Positions 17,222-28,261 are shown, counted from the stretch's first letter. The stretch: 45,321 nt of DNA from Saccharothrix sp. NRRL B-16348 (GCF_001280085.1 NZ_LGED01000236.1:1-45321), one strand, 5' to 3'. Translations and numbers: made by a program. Notes: generated from the sequence alone by a model not told the origin.

Positions 17222-17560
17222 GCCGTATTCCCCTGTCGTGGTGGTGTTGCGCCGTACAGCATGCAGGACCGTTCTGCGCGATTTACAGCGACCGTCACTC
17301 CGGACGAGTGTTGATGAATACCCATTTGAATCGCATCAGGATTCGTACTGTGGCCGTCAAGATTTCGTAAAGACGGCCGGGCTGGTCCGATGAGGCCACA
17401 TGGCCGCCGTCACGGCGGGCGTAAGGATCGTGTCAATGACGTGCTCGCGTGCGTCAAGGAGGCGTCAGGTCCACCCGATCGGTGGAATTCGTGCCGCACG
17501 CTGTGCCGGTCATGACCGCCGTGGGCGGTTCGAGGTCTGTTGTCGGGAAGGGGCGCGCTC
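17222..17560. promoter_or_regulatory. Divergent control region of the permease and kdp genes
   Basis: A 339-base gap between divergent potassium-related genes. The part from about 17290 to 17375 is clearly richer in A and T than its surroundings, as expected for promoters. I could not place a convincing -35/-10 pair or a KdpE box, and the conserved GGGGA/GGGGTGAA blocks of the ydaO riboswitch are absent. Confidence 0.5.
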
Positions 17561-17644
17561 ATGGCCGATCTGGCCTACGCGTTGCTGCTGGTCGGGGTGT
17601 TCCTGGTGCTGGCGCTGACGGTGCGCGGACTGGAGAAGCTGTGA
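17561..17644 (+). CDS. 27-residue membrane microprotein upstream of kdpF
   Basis: MADLAYALLLVGVFLVLALT followed by VRGLEKL: one hydrophobic helix with an acidic front and a basic C-terminal tail, the opposite side arrangement to KdpF. GGAAGGGG lies 9-16 bases before the ATG. Its stop overlaps the kdpF start (GTGA at 17641-17644), so it is the first gene of the kdp operon and would be translated with it. It is too short for common gene finders. I infer a second KdpF-like accessory subunit of the Kdp complex; no direct evidence. Confidence 0.7.
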   Translation: MADLAYALLLVGVFLVLALTVRGLEKL

Positions 17645-17742
17645 ACGGGACGGGAGTGGTGGCGAACGTCGTCGGTGGCGTCCTCGCCCTCGCGCTGATC
17701 GTGTACTTGTTCATCGCTCTGATCAGGCCGGAGAAGTTCTGA
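17641..17742 (+). CDS. kdpF: Kdp potassium-transporting ATPase subunit KdpF
   Basis: A 33-residue single-helix protein starting at GTG 17641: [19 protein letters not shown] then RPEKF. The ending ALIRPEKF is diagnostic for KdpF, the lipid-like stabilising subunit of the KdpFABC complex. Its stop overlaps the kdpA start (TGATG, 17740-17744). It was identified by hand because of its size. Confidence 0.93.
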   Translation: MNGTGVVANVVGGVLALALIVYLFIALIRPEKF

Positions 17743-19360
17743 TGCCACCGACTGTGGCCGGTCTGGTTCAGGTCGGTCTGTTGATTGCGGCACTGGCCGT
17801 GGTGCACCGTCCGCTCGGCGACTACATGGCCCGCGTCTACACGAGCACGACGCACCTCAAGGTCGAGCGGGCGGTTTACCGCACGGCACGGGTCGATCCC
17901 GACTCCGAACAGCGCTGGGGCACCTACGCGCTCGGCGTGCTCGGGTTCTCCTTCGTCGGCGTCGCTTTCCTTTACCTGTTGCAGCGGCTCCAGCCGTTGC
18001 TGCCGTTCGACTTCGGCAGGGGTTCGGTCGCGCCCGGCATGGCGTTCAACACCGCCGTCAGTTTCGTGACCAACACGAACTGGCAGTCCTACGTGCCGGA
18101 GACGGTGCTGGGGCACACGGTGCAGATGGTCGGCCTCACCGTGCAGAACTTCGTCTCCGCCGCGGTCGGCATGGCGGTGGCGGTCGCGTTGGTGCGCGGG
18201 TTCGTGCGGCACCGGACCGACCGGCTGGGCAACTTCTGGGTCGACCTGGTGCGCGGCGTCGTGCGCATCCTGCTGCCGCTCTCGTTCGTGTTCGCGATCG
18301 TGCTGGTCGCGCTCGGCGTGGTGATGAGCCTGAAGTCCGGCGTCACCGTGGACGGGCAGGAGGTGGCGATCGCGCCGGCCGCGAGCCAGGAGGCGATCAA
18401 GGAGCTGGGCACGAACGGCGGAGGCATCTTCAACGCCAACTCGGCGCACCCGTTCGAGAACCCGAACGCCTGGTCGAACCTGATCGAGATCTTCCTGCTG
18501 TTGGTGATCCCGGTGTCGTTGACCCGGACGTTCGGCACGCTCGTCGGCAACCGGAAGCAGGGCTACGTCCTGCTCGGCGTCATGGGCCTGATCTGGGCCG
18601 CCATGCTCACCGTGATCTGGACCGCCGAGGAGCACGGACTGCGTCCGCTGGAGGGCAAGGAACTCCGCTTCGGCGTCCCGGCCTCCGCGCTGTTCGCCAA
18701 CTCCACCACCGGCACCTCCACGGGTGCGGTGAACTCGATGCACGACAGCTTCACCGGTCTCGGTGGTGGCGGCGCGATGCTGAACATGCTGTTCGGCGAG
18801 ATGACGCCGGGAGGTGTCGGCACCGGCCTGTACAGCATCCTGGTCATGGCCGTGATCGCGATGTTCCTGGCCGGGTTGATGGTCGGTCGCACGCCGGAGT
18901 ACCTGGGCAAGAAGCTGGGGCGCAAAGAGGTCACCGCCGCCGCGGTGTCCATCCTGGCGATGCCGACCGTGCTGCTCGTCGGCACTGGGATCGCGGCCAT
19001 CCTGCCGAGCACACAAGGGGCGCTGAACAATCCCGGCTCGCACGGGCTGTCGGAGATCCTTTACGCCTATGCGTCGGCGTCGAACAACAACGGCAGCGCG
19101 TTCGCCGGCATCACGGTCACCAACGACTGGTTCCAGGCCTCGCTGGGCGTCTGCATGCTGCTCGGCCGGTTCATCCCGATCATCGCGGTGCTGGCGCTGG
19201 CAGGTTCCCTCGCCGCGCAGAAGAAGGTGCCGGAGACGGCGGGCACCCTGCCCACCACGGGTCCGTTGTTCGCGACCCTGCTGGCGGGCAGCATCGTGCT
19301 GGTCGCCGCGCTCACCTTCGTGCCCGCTCTCGCTCTCGGTCCCATCGCGGAGGCCCTGCT

Positions 19361-19364
<4 letters not shown>
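17742..19364 (+). CDS. kdpA: Kdp potassium-transporting ATPase subunit KdpA
   Basis: A 540-residue channel-like subunit of the KdpFABC pump, of usual length, with about ten membrane helices and four pore loops. Selectivity-filter-like segments are visible: [34 protein letters not shown] (about residue 224), and [10 protein letters not shown] near the C-terminus. It binds K+ on the outside and passes it to the cytoplasm driven by KdpB. The gene overlaps kdpF upstream and kdpB downstream by four bases each, indicating tight coupling. Confidence 0.97.
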
Positions 19365-21423
<2,059 letters not shown>

Positions 21424-21427
<4 letters not shown>

Positions 21428-21960
21428 CCGTGGTGAACAACTTCGTCAAGCAGGCGCTGGCCGGACTGCGCATCCTGCTGGTGCTCACGGTGATCACCGG
21501 GGTGCTCTACCCGGCGGCGGTGTGGGGTGTGTCCCGGTTGCCGGGTCTCCAGTCCAACGCCGAGGCCGTCGACACGACGCTGGTCGGTGTGGCCCGCGAC
21601 GGCGACCAGTGGTTCCACACCCGGCCGTCGGCGGCGACGTTGCCCGCGTCGGGCGGCTCGAACAAGGGCGAGCGGAACGCGGACTACGACCAGGTCGTCG
21701 CCGAGCGGCGCACCGCGATCGCGCACCGCGAGGGCGTGTCGGAGGACCGGGTGCCGCAGGACGCCGTCACCGCCTCGGCCTCCGGCCTGGACCCGCACAT
21801 CAGCCGGGAGTACGCCGAGTTGCAGGTACCCCGCGTGGCCCGGGCGACCGGCCGGTCCGCGCAGGCGGTGCACGACCTCGTCGCGGCGAGCGCCGGTGGC
21901 ACGTTCACCGAGACGGTGAACGTCACCGAGCTCAACCGCGCTCTCGAGACCGCGCGCTGA
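21424..21960 (+). CDS. kdpC: Kdp potassium-transporting ATPase subunit KdpC
   Basis: A 178-residue protein with one N-terminal helix ([20 protein letters not shown]) and an outer domain carrying the conserved [29 protein letters not shown] and [15 protein letters not shown] motifs of KdpC. It stabilises the complex on the extracellular side. GTG 21424 overlaps the kdpB stop by four bases; kdpD begins 10 bases downstream. Confidence 0.97.
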
Positions 21961-21970
21961 GTGCTGCCGA

Positions 21971-24559
21971 ATGGCTGAGACTGAGGGTGTGGACCCCAGA
22001 CGCAGACGCGGTGAGCTGCGCATCTACCTCGGTGCCGCGCCCGGCGTCGGCAAGACCTTCGCCATGCTCGGCGAGGCTCACCGACGTCGGGAGCGCGGTA
22101 CCGACGTCGCGGTCGGGTTCGTCGAGACGCACGGCCGGGTGAAGACCGCGGAACTGCTCCACGGCCTTGAGGTCGTGCCGCGCCGGCGGCTCGTCCACCG
22201 GGACGCCGACTTCACCGAGATGGACGTCGACGCCGTGCTCGCCCGCAGGCCCGAGGTGGCGGTGGTGGACGAGCTCGCGCACACCAACGTGCCCGGCTCC
22301 CGCAACGCGAAGCGGTGGCAGGACGTCGAAGAGCTGCTGGACGCGGGCATCGACGTGCTCTCCACGGTGAACGTGCAGCACCTCGAATCGCTCAACGACG
22401 TCGTGCAGCGCATCACCGGCGTCCAGCAGCGCGAGACCGTGCCGGACGAGGTGGTCCGACGCGCCGAGCAGATCGAACTGATCGACATCACGCCCGAGGC
22501 GCTGCGGCGCAGGCTCGCCCACGGCAACGTGTACGCGGCGCACAAGATCGACGCCGCGCTGGGCAACTACTTCCGGGTGGGCAACCTGACCGCGCTGCGC
22601 GAGCTGGCGCTGCTGTGGGTCGCCGACCAGGTCGACGTGGCCTTGCAGCAGTACCGCTCCGAGCAGGCCATCACCGAGACGTGGGAGACCCGCGAACGGG
22701 TGGTCGCGGCGATCACCGGCGGTCCGGAGAGCGAGACGTTGATCCGCCGTGCCCGGCGCATCGCGCTGCGTGCGGGCGCCGAACTGCTCGTCGTGCACGT
22801 CATGCGCGGTGACGGCCTGACCGGTGCCGCGCCCGAGGTGGTCGCCAAGTGCCGCCGGGTCGCCGAGGACCTGGGTGCCACGTTCCACTCCGTGGTGGGC
22901 GACGACGTGCCGACCGCGTTGCTGGAGTTCGCCCGCGGGGTGAACGCCACCCAGCTTGTGCTGGGCACGTCGCGGCGCTCACGGCTGGCGCGGGCGTTCG
23001 ACGAGGGGATCGGGCAAGCGGTCGTCCAGGCCTCCGGGCCGATCGACGTGCACATGGTCACCCACGACGAGGCCCGTCGCGGTCTGCGCTGGCGGTTCGG
23101 TCGCAACGCGCTGACCAGGTCACGGCGGGTCACAGGGTGGGCGCTGGCGGTGCTGCTGCCCGCGGCGATCACAGGCCTGGGCGCGCTGTGGCGCGACGAG
23201 GTGTCCTACTCGACGGAGTTGGTGGCGTTCCTCCTCGCCACGTGCGTCGTCGCGCTGTCCGGCGGCTTGGGACCGGCGCTGTTCGCGGCGCTGCTCGGCG
23301 CCGGGCTGCTGAACTTCTTCTTCACCCAGCCCTACTACAGCCTCACCGTCGCCGGCCCGGAGAACGTGGTCACCCTGATCGCCATGGTGATCGTCGCGGT
23401 GATCGTCGCGCTGGTGGTGGACCGCGCGGCCCGGCTCGCGGAGCAGGGCGCGCGGGCCCGCACCGAGGCCGCGTTGCTCGCCTCCTACGCCCGCACAGTG
23501 CTGACCAGCCCGTACCCGCTGGTCCGGCTGCTGGAGAAGGTCCGGGAGAACTTCGGCCTGGAGTCGGTCGCGTTGCTGGAACGGCGCGAGGGGGAGTGGG
23601 AACGGGTCGCGTGCGTCGGCCCGCGCCCGTGCGACGACCCGGATGAGGCCGACGCCGACGTCCCGGTGACCGCGGACGTGCACCTGGCGTTGCGCGGCCG
23701 GACCCTGCCCGCCCGCGACCAGCGCGTCCTGGAGGCCGCCGCGGGGCAGGCGCTCATGGCGTTGCGCCAGCAGCGCATGGCGGCGGAGACCGCGGACGCC
23801 CAGCGACGCGCCGAGGCCACCGAACTGCGCACGGCGCTGCTGTCCGCGGTGGGCCACGACCTGCGCACGCCGTTGACGTCGATCAAGGCCGCGATCGGCA
23901 GCCTCCGCGACGCCGAACTGCGGCTGTCCGCGCAGGACACCGCGGAGCTGATGGCGACGGTGGAGGAATCGGCGGACCGGCTGACCGGGCTGGTCGACAA
24001 CCTGCTCGACTCCTCGCGCCTGGCCACCGGCTCCGTGACGCCGCAGCTGCGCCCGGTGAGCTACTACGAGATCGTGGCCAGGGCGTTGTCGGGGATCGAC
24101 GAGCGGCGCACGGTGTCGGTCGACGTGGACGAGCGCCTGCCCGAGGTGCCGGCCGACGTCGGGCTGCTGGAACGCGTCGTGGCCAACGTCATCGACAACG
24201 CCCTGCGGCACGGCAGGCTGAGGCCGCGACGTGCGGTCGACGTGGACGGCGACGGACGGATCGCCGACGAGGAACCCGAGGTCGCGGTGCGCGCCAGCAC
24301 GCACGGCGACCGGGTGGAGCTGCGCGTCGTCGACCACGGGCCCGGCATCCCCAAGAACGCGCTGGACTCCGTGTTCACCCCGTTCCAGCGGCTCGGCGAC
24401 CGTGACGCCACACCGGGTGTCGGGCTCGGTCTGAGCGTTGCCAAGGGCTTCACCGAGGCCATCGGCGGCACGATCACCGCCGAGGACACTCCGGGCGGCG
24501 GTCTCACCATCGTCATCTCCCTGCCGGTCCACCACAACGGCGAGGAGCACGAGGCATGA
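21971..24559 (+). CDS. kdpD: Sensor histidine kinase KdpD
   Basis: An 862-residue sensor. N-terminal KdpD domain with Walker A GAAPGVGKT at residues 21-29 and VVDELAHTN as Walker B; a USP-like domain (ETLIRRARRIALRAGAELLVVHV to VLGTSRRSR); four clustered membrane helices (about 390-490) with the LLNFFFTQPYYSLTVA loop; a GAF-like region; then the kinase with His in SAVGHDLRTPLTSIKAAIGSL and N/G boxes VIDNALRHG, DHGPGIP, GVGLGLSVAKGF. All are intact. It senses low K+ or high ionic strength and should phosphorylate KdpE, but the kdpE gene directly behind it is truncated before the phosphoacceptor Asp, so the partner must come from elsewhere or signalling is lost. Confidence 0.97.
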   Translation: MAETEGVDPRRRRGELRIYLGAAPGVGKTFAMLGEAHRRRERGTDVAVGFVETHGRVKTAELLHGLEVVPRRRLVHRDADFTEMDVDAVLARRPEVAVVDELAHTNVPGSRNAKRWQDVEELLDAGIDVLSTVNVQHLESLNDVVQRITGVQQRETVPDEVVRRAEQIELIDITPEALRRRLAHGNVYAAHKIDAALGNYFRVGNLTALRELALLWVADQVDVALQQYRSEQAITETWETRERVVAAITGGPESETLIRRARRIALRAGAELLVVHVMRGDGLTGAAPEVVAKCRRVAEDLGATFHSVVGDDVPTALLEFARGVNATQLVLGTSRRSRLARAFDEGIGQAVVQASGPIDVHMVTHDEARRGLRWRFGRNALTRSRRVTGWALAVLLPAAITGLGALWRDEVSYSTELVAFLLATCVVALSGGLGPALFAALLGAGLLNFFFTQPYYSLTVAGPENVVTLIAMVIVAVIVALVVDRAARLAEQGARARTEAALLASYARTVLTSPYPLVRLLEKVRENFGLESVALLERREGEWERVACVGPRPCDDPDEADADVPVTADVHLALRGRTLPARDQRVLEAAAGQALMALRQQRMAAETADAQRRAEATELRTALLSAVGHDLRTPLTSIKAAIGSLRDAELRLSAQDTAELMATVEESADRLTGLVDNLLDSSRLATGSVTPQLRPVSYYEIVARALSGIDERRTVSVDVDERLPEVPADVGLLERVVANVIDNALRHGRLRPRRAVDVDGDGRIADEEPEVAVRASTHGDRVELRVVDHGPGIPKNALDSVFTPFQRLGDRDATPGVGLGLSVAKGFTEAIGGTITAEDTPGGGLTIVISLPVHHNGEEHEA

Positions 24560-24705
24560 CGACCGTGCTGGTGGTCGATGACGAACACCGGATCGTCCGT
24601 GCCCTGCGGATCAACCTGTCCGCGCGCGGGTACGAGGTGCTCACCGCCCACGACGGCCGAACCGCGCTGGAGTCGCCGCGGTGCGCAGAGCGACCGCGCA
24701 GGTGA
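24556..24705 (+). pseudogene. kdpE: Truncated kdpE response regulator
   Basis: Starts at ATG 24556, overlapping the kdpD stop. The first 39 codons are a normal OmpR-type receiver: TTVLVVDDEHRIVRALRINL, with the paired acidic residues, then GYEVLTAHDGRTALE. After codon 39 the sequence switches to unrelated codons and ends at TGA 24703-24705. The phosphoacceptor Asp, the switch residues and the whole DNA-binding domain are absent. The downstream sequence is the tail of a hydrolase gene, so a deletion joined the two. A functional KdpE cannot be made from this copy. Confidence 0.92.
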
Positions 24706-24959
24706 TCGAGGACCCGATCGTGACGTGTGTCCGCCTCGGCGTCTACGCCCGCATCACCGTGCCCACCCTGCTCCTCGGCGGTGACCGCGGCCCGGCACAC
24801 CTGGCCGACCGGCTCGACGCCATCGCACACGTGATGCCGCACGCCGAACGGGTCGTGATGCGCAACCGGGACCACGGCGCTGACCTCAAAGCCCCGAAAC
24901 ACGTCGCCCGCATCATCGGGACGTTCGCCGACAACGTGCTGCACCACCCGAACAGCTAG
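24673..24959 (+). pseudogene. C-terminal fragment of an alpha/beta hydrolase
   Basis: About 95 codons in a frame different from kdpE. ARITVPTLLLGGDRGPAHLADRLDAIAHVMPHAE is the typical strand carrying the acidic member of the triad (LLLGGDRGP), and NRDHGADLKAPKHVA holds the expected catalytic His. The nucleophile half of the enzyme is missing. It begins exactly where kdpE is broken, marking the right side of the deletion. Confidence 0.75.
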
Positions 24960-24988
24960 CGTGGCCGGCCGCATCGAGGTCCGGGCGT

Positions 24989-25528
24989 TCAGTCGGTGTG
25001 CGGTTCTTCGGTCGGGAACAGGATCGGGCTGAGCAGGTAGCGCGCGCGGTCCGGTGCGGCTTCGTTGGCCAGGCGCGGCAGGATCGCCGTGCGCAGTTCG
25101 CCGATCAGGTCGAGGAGTTCGTCCGGGCTGAGCCAGACCGCGTGCTGCCGGAAGCCGACGAGGTCCGCCGTCGGGTCGGCGCCGTCCCGGTCGAGGTAGG
25201 CGTTGAACTCGGCGTGCAGGACGGCCATCGCGGCGGCGAACGCGCGTCGGTAGTCGTCGGGTGACGCCGACGCGGCCGTCTCGGCGTCGATCACCGCCCG
25301 GTCCTGGCGCAGTCGGTAGCGGCGTTCCACGGCGCCGCGCACCCGGCGTTCGTCGGCCACCTCCAGGACCCCGCCCGTGGCGAGCAGGTCGACGTGCCGG
25401 TAGACGGTCGCCTTCGAGACGTCCGGTATCAGGGCGCACAGTTCGGCGGTCGTGAGCGTGCGGCCGCCGCGCATCGCGTGCACGACGCGCAGCCGCACCG
25501 GGTGCGTGAGGAGTTCCGCCGAGTCCAC
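24989..25528 (-). CDS. HTH (ArsR-like) transcriptional regulator, paralog 1
   Basis: A 179-residue winged-helix protein starting at GTG 25528: LLTHPVRLRVVHAMRGGRTLTTAELCALIPDVSKATVYRHVDLLATGGVLEVADERRVRGAVERRYRL, then an all-helical C-terminal half (YRRAFAAAMAVLHAEFNAYLDR) that probably binds the effector. It is closely similar along its whole length to the regulator at 28262. No Shine-Dalgarno is seen; leaderless translation is possible. It is divergent from the DUF3887 hydrolase, with an inverted repeat TACCTTTC..GAAAGGTA between them, and probably represses both genes. Confidence 0.88.
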   Translation of the reverse strand: MDSAELLTHPVRLRVVHAMRGGRTLTTAELCALIPDVSKATVYRHVDLLATGGVLEVADERRVRGAVERRYRLRQDRAVIDAETAASASPDDYRRAFAAAMAVLHAEFNAYLDRDGADPTADLVGFRQHAVWLSPDELLDLIGELRTAILPRLANEAAPDRARYLLSPILFPTEEPHTD

Positions 25529-25549
25529 CCCGTGACGATCTCACGTCTG

Positions 25550-25577
25550 CTACCTTTCGCAAAACTGAGAAAGGTAG
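25550..25577. promoter_or_regulatory. Operator between HTH paralog 1 and the hydrolase
   Basis: CTACCTTTC (25550-25558) and GAAAGGTAG (25569-25577) form a perfect 9-bp inverted repeat around a 10-base A/T-containing centre. The minus-strand reading TTTC-TCAGTTTTGC-GAAAGGTA matches the operator at 28219-28240 almost base for base. Confidence 0.75.
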
Positions 25578-25585
25578 GTGCACCG

Positions 25586-26857
25586 ATGGTGCGGGGAACC
25601 GATCCGGAGGCGACCGGCGTCGCGGTTGTCGAGCTGGCGCGCGCCGGCCGCTTCGCGGAGATCGAGAAGCTGTTCGCCCCGCCGCTGCGGGCGTTGATCG
25701 ACGCGGAGGCGGTGCGCGCCGCGTGGATGACGGGGATCGGTGCCGTGTCGGCCGTCGGTCAGCCGGTGAGCGAGTCGGCCGGGACGGGGCTGGTCCAGGT
25801 GACCGTTCCGGTCGAGGGCGAGCACGGGGCCCTCGCTGTGGTCATGGCGATCGACGACGTGGGCAGGCTGCACGGTCTGCAATTGGCCCCGGCGGTCACC
25901 GAGTCGTGGACACCGCCGCCCTACGCCGTCCTGGAAACGTTCGACGAGCACGACGTCACGATCGGTTCGGGTCCGCTTGCCGTGTCCGGCACGGTGAGCC
26001 TTCCCTGGGGTGACGGCCCATGGCCCGGCGTCGTGCTGCTCAGCGGTGGTGGCCCGTTCGACCGCGACGCGACCACCGGGCCCAACAAGCCGCTCAAGGA
26101 CCTGGCCTGGGGGCTGGCGAGCCGTGGCGTCGCGGTGGTGCGCTTCGACAAGGTCACCCACACCCACGCCGCTCTCGTCGCGGACATGCCGGACTTCAGA
26201 ATGACGGACGAGTACGTGCCGCACGCGGTCGCCGCCGTTCGCGCGCTCCGGCACCAGCCGACCGTGGACCCTGCACGCGTCTTCGTCCTCGGCCACAGCA
26301 TGGGAGGCAAGGTCGCCCCGCGGGTCGCGACCGCCGAGCCGTCCGTCGCCGGACTGGTGATCCTGGCCGGCGACACGCAACCGATGCACCACGCCGCCAT
26401 CCGCGTCATCCGCTACCTCGCCTCGCTCAACCCCGGTCCCGCCGGCGACGCCGCCGTCGAGACGATCACCCGGCAGGCCGCGGTGGTCGACAGCCCCGAC
26501 CTGTCACCCGCCACACCGGTCGCAGCGCTGCCCTTCGGCCTGACCGGCGCGTACTGGCTCGACCTGCGCGGCTACGACCCGGTCTCTACCGCAGCGGCGC
26601 TGGACCGGCCGATGCTCATCCTCCAAGGTGGCCGCGACTACCAGGTGACCGTCGAGGACGACCTCGCCCGATGGCGGACGGGCCTCGCACACCGACCGGA
26701 CGTCTCGATCCGCGTCCACGACGCCGACAACCACCTGTTCTTCCCTGGCACAGGCCCTTCGACGCCCGCCGACTACCAGGCGGCCCACCACGTCGACCCA
26801 GCCGTCATCGCGGACATCGCGGACTGGCTCACGCCCGACGGGAAGCCCTGTCCGTGA
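25586..26857 (+). CDS. DUF3887-alpha/beta hydrolase
   Basis: A 423-residue cytoplasmic enzyme without signal peptide. Residues about 10-105 form a DUF3887-like domain (ELARAGRFAEIEKLFAPPLRALIDAEAVRAAW). The hydrolase domain has the nucleophile elbow GHSMGG with Ser238, the acid probably Asp in LQGGRDYQV, and His383 in DADNHLFFP. A lid segment lies between. ATG 25586 follows AGGTAGGTGC. This domain pair is found in acyl-hydrolase and esterase genes of actinomycetes. Divergent from the HTH regulator, which likely controls it. Substrate unknown; the sister locus with an erythromycin-esterase-like protein hints at detoxification. Confidence 0.88.
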   Translation: MVRGTDPEATGVAVVELARAGRFAEIEKLFAPPLRALIDAEAVRAAWMTGIGAVSAVGQPVSESAGTGLVQVTVPVEGEHGALAVVMAIDDVGRLHGLQLAPAVTESWTPPPYAVLETFDEHDVTIGSGPLAVSGTVSLPWGDGPWPGVVLLSGGGPFDRDATTGPNKPLKDLAWGLASRGVAVVRFDKVTHTHAALVADMPDFRMTDEYVPHAVAAVRALRHQPTVDPARVFVLGHSMGGKVAPRVATAEPSVAGLVILAGDTQPMHHAAIRVIRYLASLNPGPAGDAAVETITRQAAVVDSPDLSPATPVAALPFGLTGAYWLDLRGYDPVSTAAALDRPMLILQGGRDYQVTVEDDLARWRTGLAHRPDVSIRVHDADNHLFFPGTGPSTPADYQAAHHVDPAVIADIADWLTPDGKPCP

Positions 26858-26875
26858 TGACCACCGCAGCGGGTA

Positions 26876-28195
26876 TCACTCCGGCTGCCAACGGGAGAAT
26901 GCCTCCCGGACGTCGAGAGGCGAGTGGGCGAGCGCGTCGTGGTCGGGCTCGGCCGGGGTGACGTGGGGGAGGTGGACGATGACGTCGTAGGCGTCCAGCG
27001 GGTTCAGGTCGGAGTAGAACGTGCCGTAGCGCTGCCGGGTGACGGCCTGCACGGTGGCGGTGTCGGCCGGTGACAGTCGCCGCAGGTCGGTCGCGAAGGG
27101 TGCGTGGTGGCTGGCGGCCATGAGTCCGTCGAGGCTGTCCGGCCGAGGCGCTGACAGCTCCTGGAAGAACTCGCCGGCGTAGAAGTCGGCTCCTTCGCTG
27201 AGGGTCCAGCCGGTGCCCGTGGTCGTGCCGATGACGCGGTAGTCGGCGCCGAGCCGGTCGGCGAGGTGCACGCCCATCACCGTGGCCGGGGACATGCCGG
27301 GAAGGGCGGCGGGTTGGCGTTGGACGTGGGCGTCGTGAGCGGCGACGACGATCCGGCCTTCCCCGCCCAGGATCCAGTCGACCGTGTCGGCGATCGTGGC
27401 CTCACGGCTCATCATCATCCCGCGCTGGTCGCCGCGGATCAGGGAGCGGAACATCGAGTCGAGCGTGACCGCGATGCGCAGGCAGCGGAGCGCACGCTCG
27501 TAAGCGTCGACGGACGTCCCGGGAACGTAGTCGAAGCGCCGCGCCGTCATGCGTGCCGTGAGATCGGCAAGGCCCGCGGTCAGCGCGTCACGGTGTTCGG
27601 CGGCGAGGTTGCCGTACGCGACGACGGACGCGGGCGCGGAGAACGCGGACATCGCCGCGAAGGCCTCGGCGGTGTCCCGAATCACCGGATCGACCCGGAA
27701 CCCGTCGTCGGCCTGCGCGAGGTAGGCGATCACGGCGTCCAGCGCGGGTAGCAGGGACGCGTTCGAGCCGCCCAGGTCAATGCCGTGGAACCCGACGGGA
27801 TGCGCGGCCGTGCGATTGTGCTGCCGCATCCACTCCAGATGGGCGCCCATCTGCGTCCACAGCCCCATCAACGACGTGACACCGTTCGCCATGACGTGGC
27901 CGAGCCGGTCGTCGCCGCCACGGACCCAGCTGTCGGTCAGCCGCCCTTCGGCGAACCCCGTCTCCATCGCGTAGGCGCTGAACCCGTGCCGTTCGACCAG
28001 GTAGCGCAGCAGCCGGTGGCGGAGTTGGTAGGCCTCGCGGTTGTAGTGGGCGCTCTCGCCGATCGCCACCACCCGTGCGTCGCCGATCGCCTCGTCCAGC
28101 CATTCGAGGTCGTCCAGCGGCTGGGCCGGGTCCAGCGTGCGCAGCGGGATCACCGCCTCGTCACTGAGCCGGGCCGTCGTCGTGTTCGTGGTCAT
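26876..28195 (-). CDS. Erythromycin esterase family protein
   Basis: A 439-residue protein of the Ere family. Start ATG 28195 gives LEWLDEAIGDARVVAIGESAHYNREAYQLRHRLLRYLVERHGFSAYAMETGF, in which the Glu and His of GESAH are the conserved active-site pair. Further family blocks are HPVGFHGIDLGGS, RIVVAAHDAHVQR (active-site HxxH-like) and GTFYSDLNPLDAYDVIVHLP near the end. Ere enzymes open macrolide lactones by hydrolysis, but many family members act on other esters or succinoglycan-type substrates. Divergent from HTH paralog 2 across an operator. It could confer resistance to a macrolide or self-made lactone; this is an inference. Confidence 0.88.
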   Translation of the reverse strand: MTTNTTTARLSDEAVIPLRTLDPAQPLDDLEWLDEAIGDARVVAIGESAHYNREAYQLRHRLLRYLVERHGFSAYAMETGFAEGRLTDSWVRGGDDRLGHVMANGVTSLMGLWTQMGAHLEWMRQHNRTAAHPVGFHGIDLGGSNASLLPALDAVIAYLAQADDGFRVDPVIRDTAEAFAAMSAFSAPASVVAYGNLAAEHRDALTAGLADLTARMTARRFDYVPGTSVDAYERALRCLRIAVTLDSMFRSLIRGDQRGMMMSREATIADTVDWILGGEGRIVVAAHDAHVQRQPAALPGMSPATVMGVHLADRLGADYRVIGTTTGTGWTLSEGADFYAGEFFQELSAPRPDSLDGLMAASHHAPFATDLRRLSPADTATVQAVTRQRYGTFYSDLNPLDAYDVIVHLPHVTPAEPDHDALAHSPLDVREAFSRWQPE

Positions 28196-28218
28196 GTCCG
28201 AGCCCCCGAAGCCGATCG

Positions 28219-28240
28219 TTTCCAATTTTGGGAAAGGTAC
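28219..28240. promoter_or_regulatory. Operator between the esterase gene and HTH paralog 2
   Basis: TTTCC-AATTTTG-GGAAAGGTAC: a TTTCC/GGAAA inverted repeat. The block TTTTG-GAAAGGTA-CAGA is shared with the site at 25550-25577 read on the other strand, at the same distance and orientation relative to the regulator gene. Confidence 0.75.
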
Positions 28241-28261
28241 CAGATATGGGACAGTGGTGCG

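Noticed and set aside
17222..17560. Possible ydaO/c-di-AMP riboswitch before potassium genes
   Set aside because: The conserved G-rich blocks of this riboswitch are not present on either strand.
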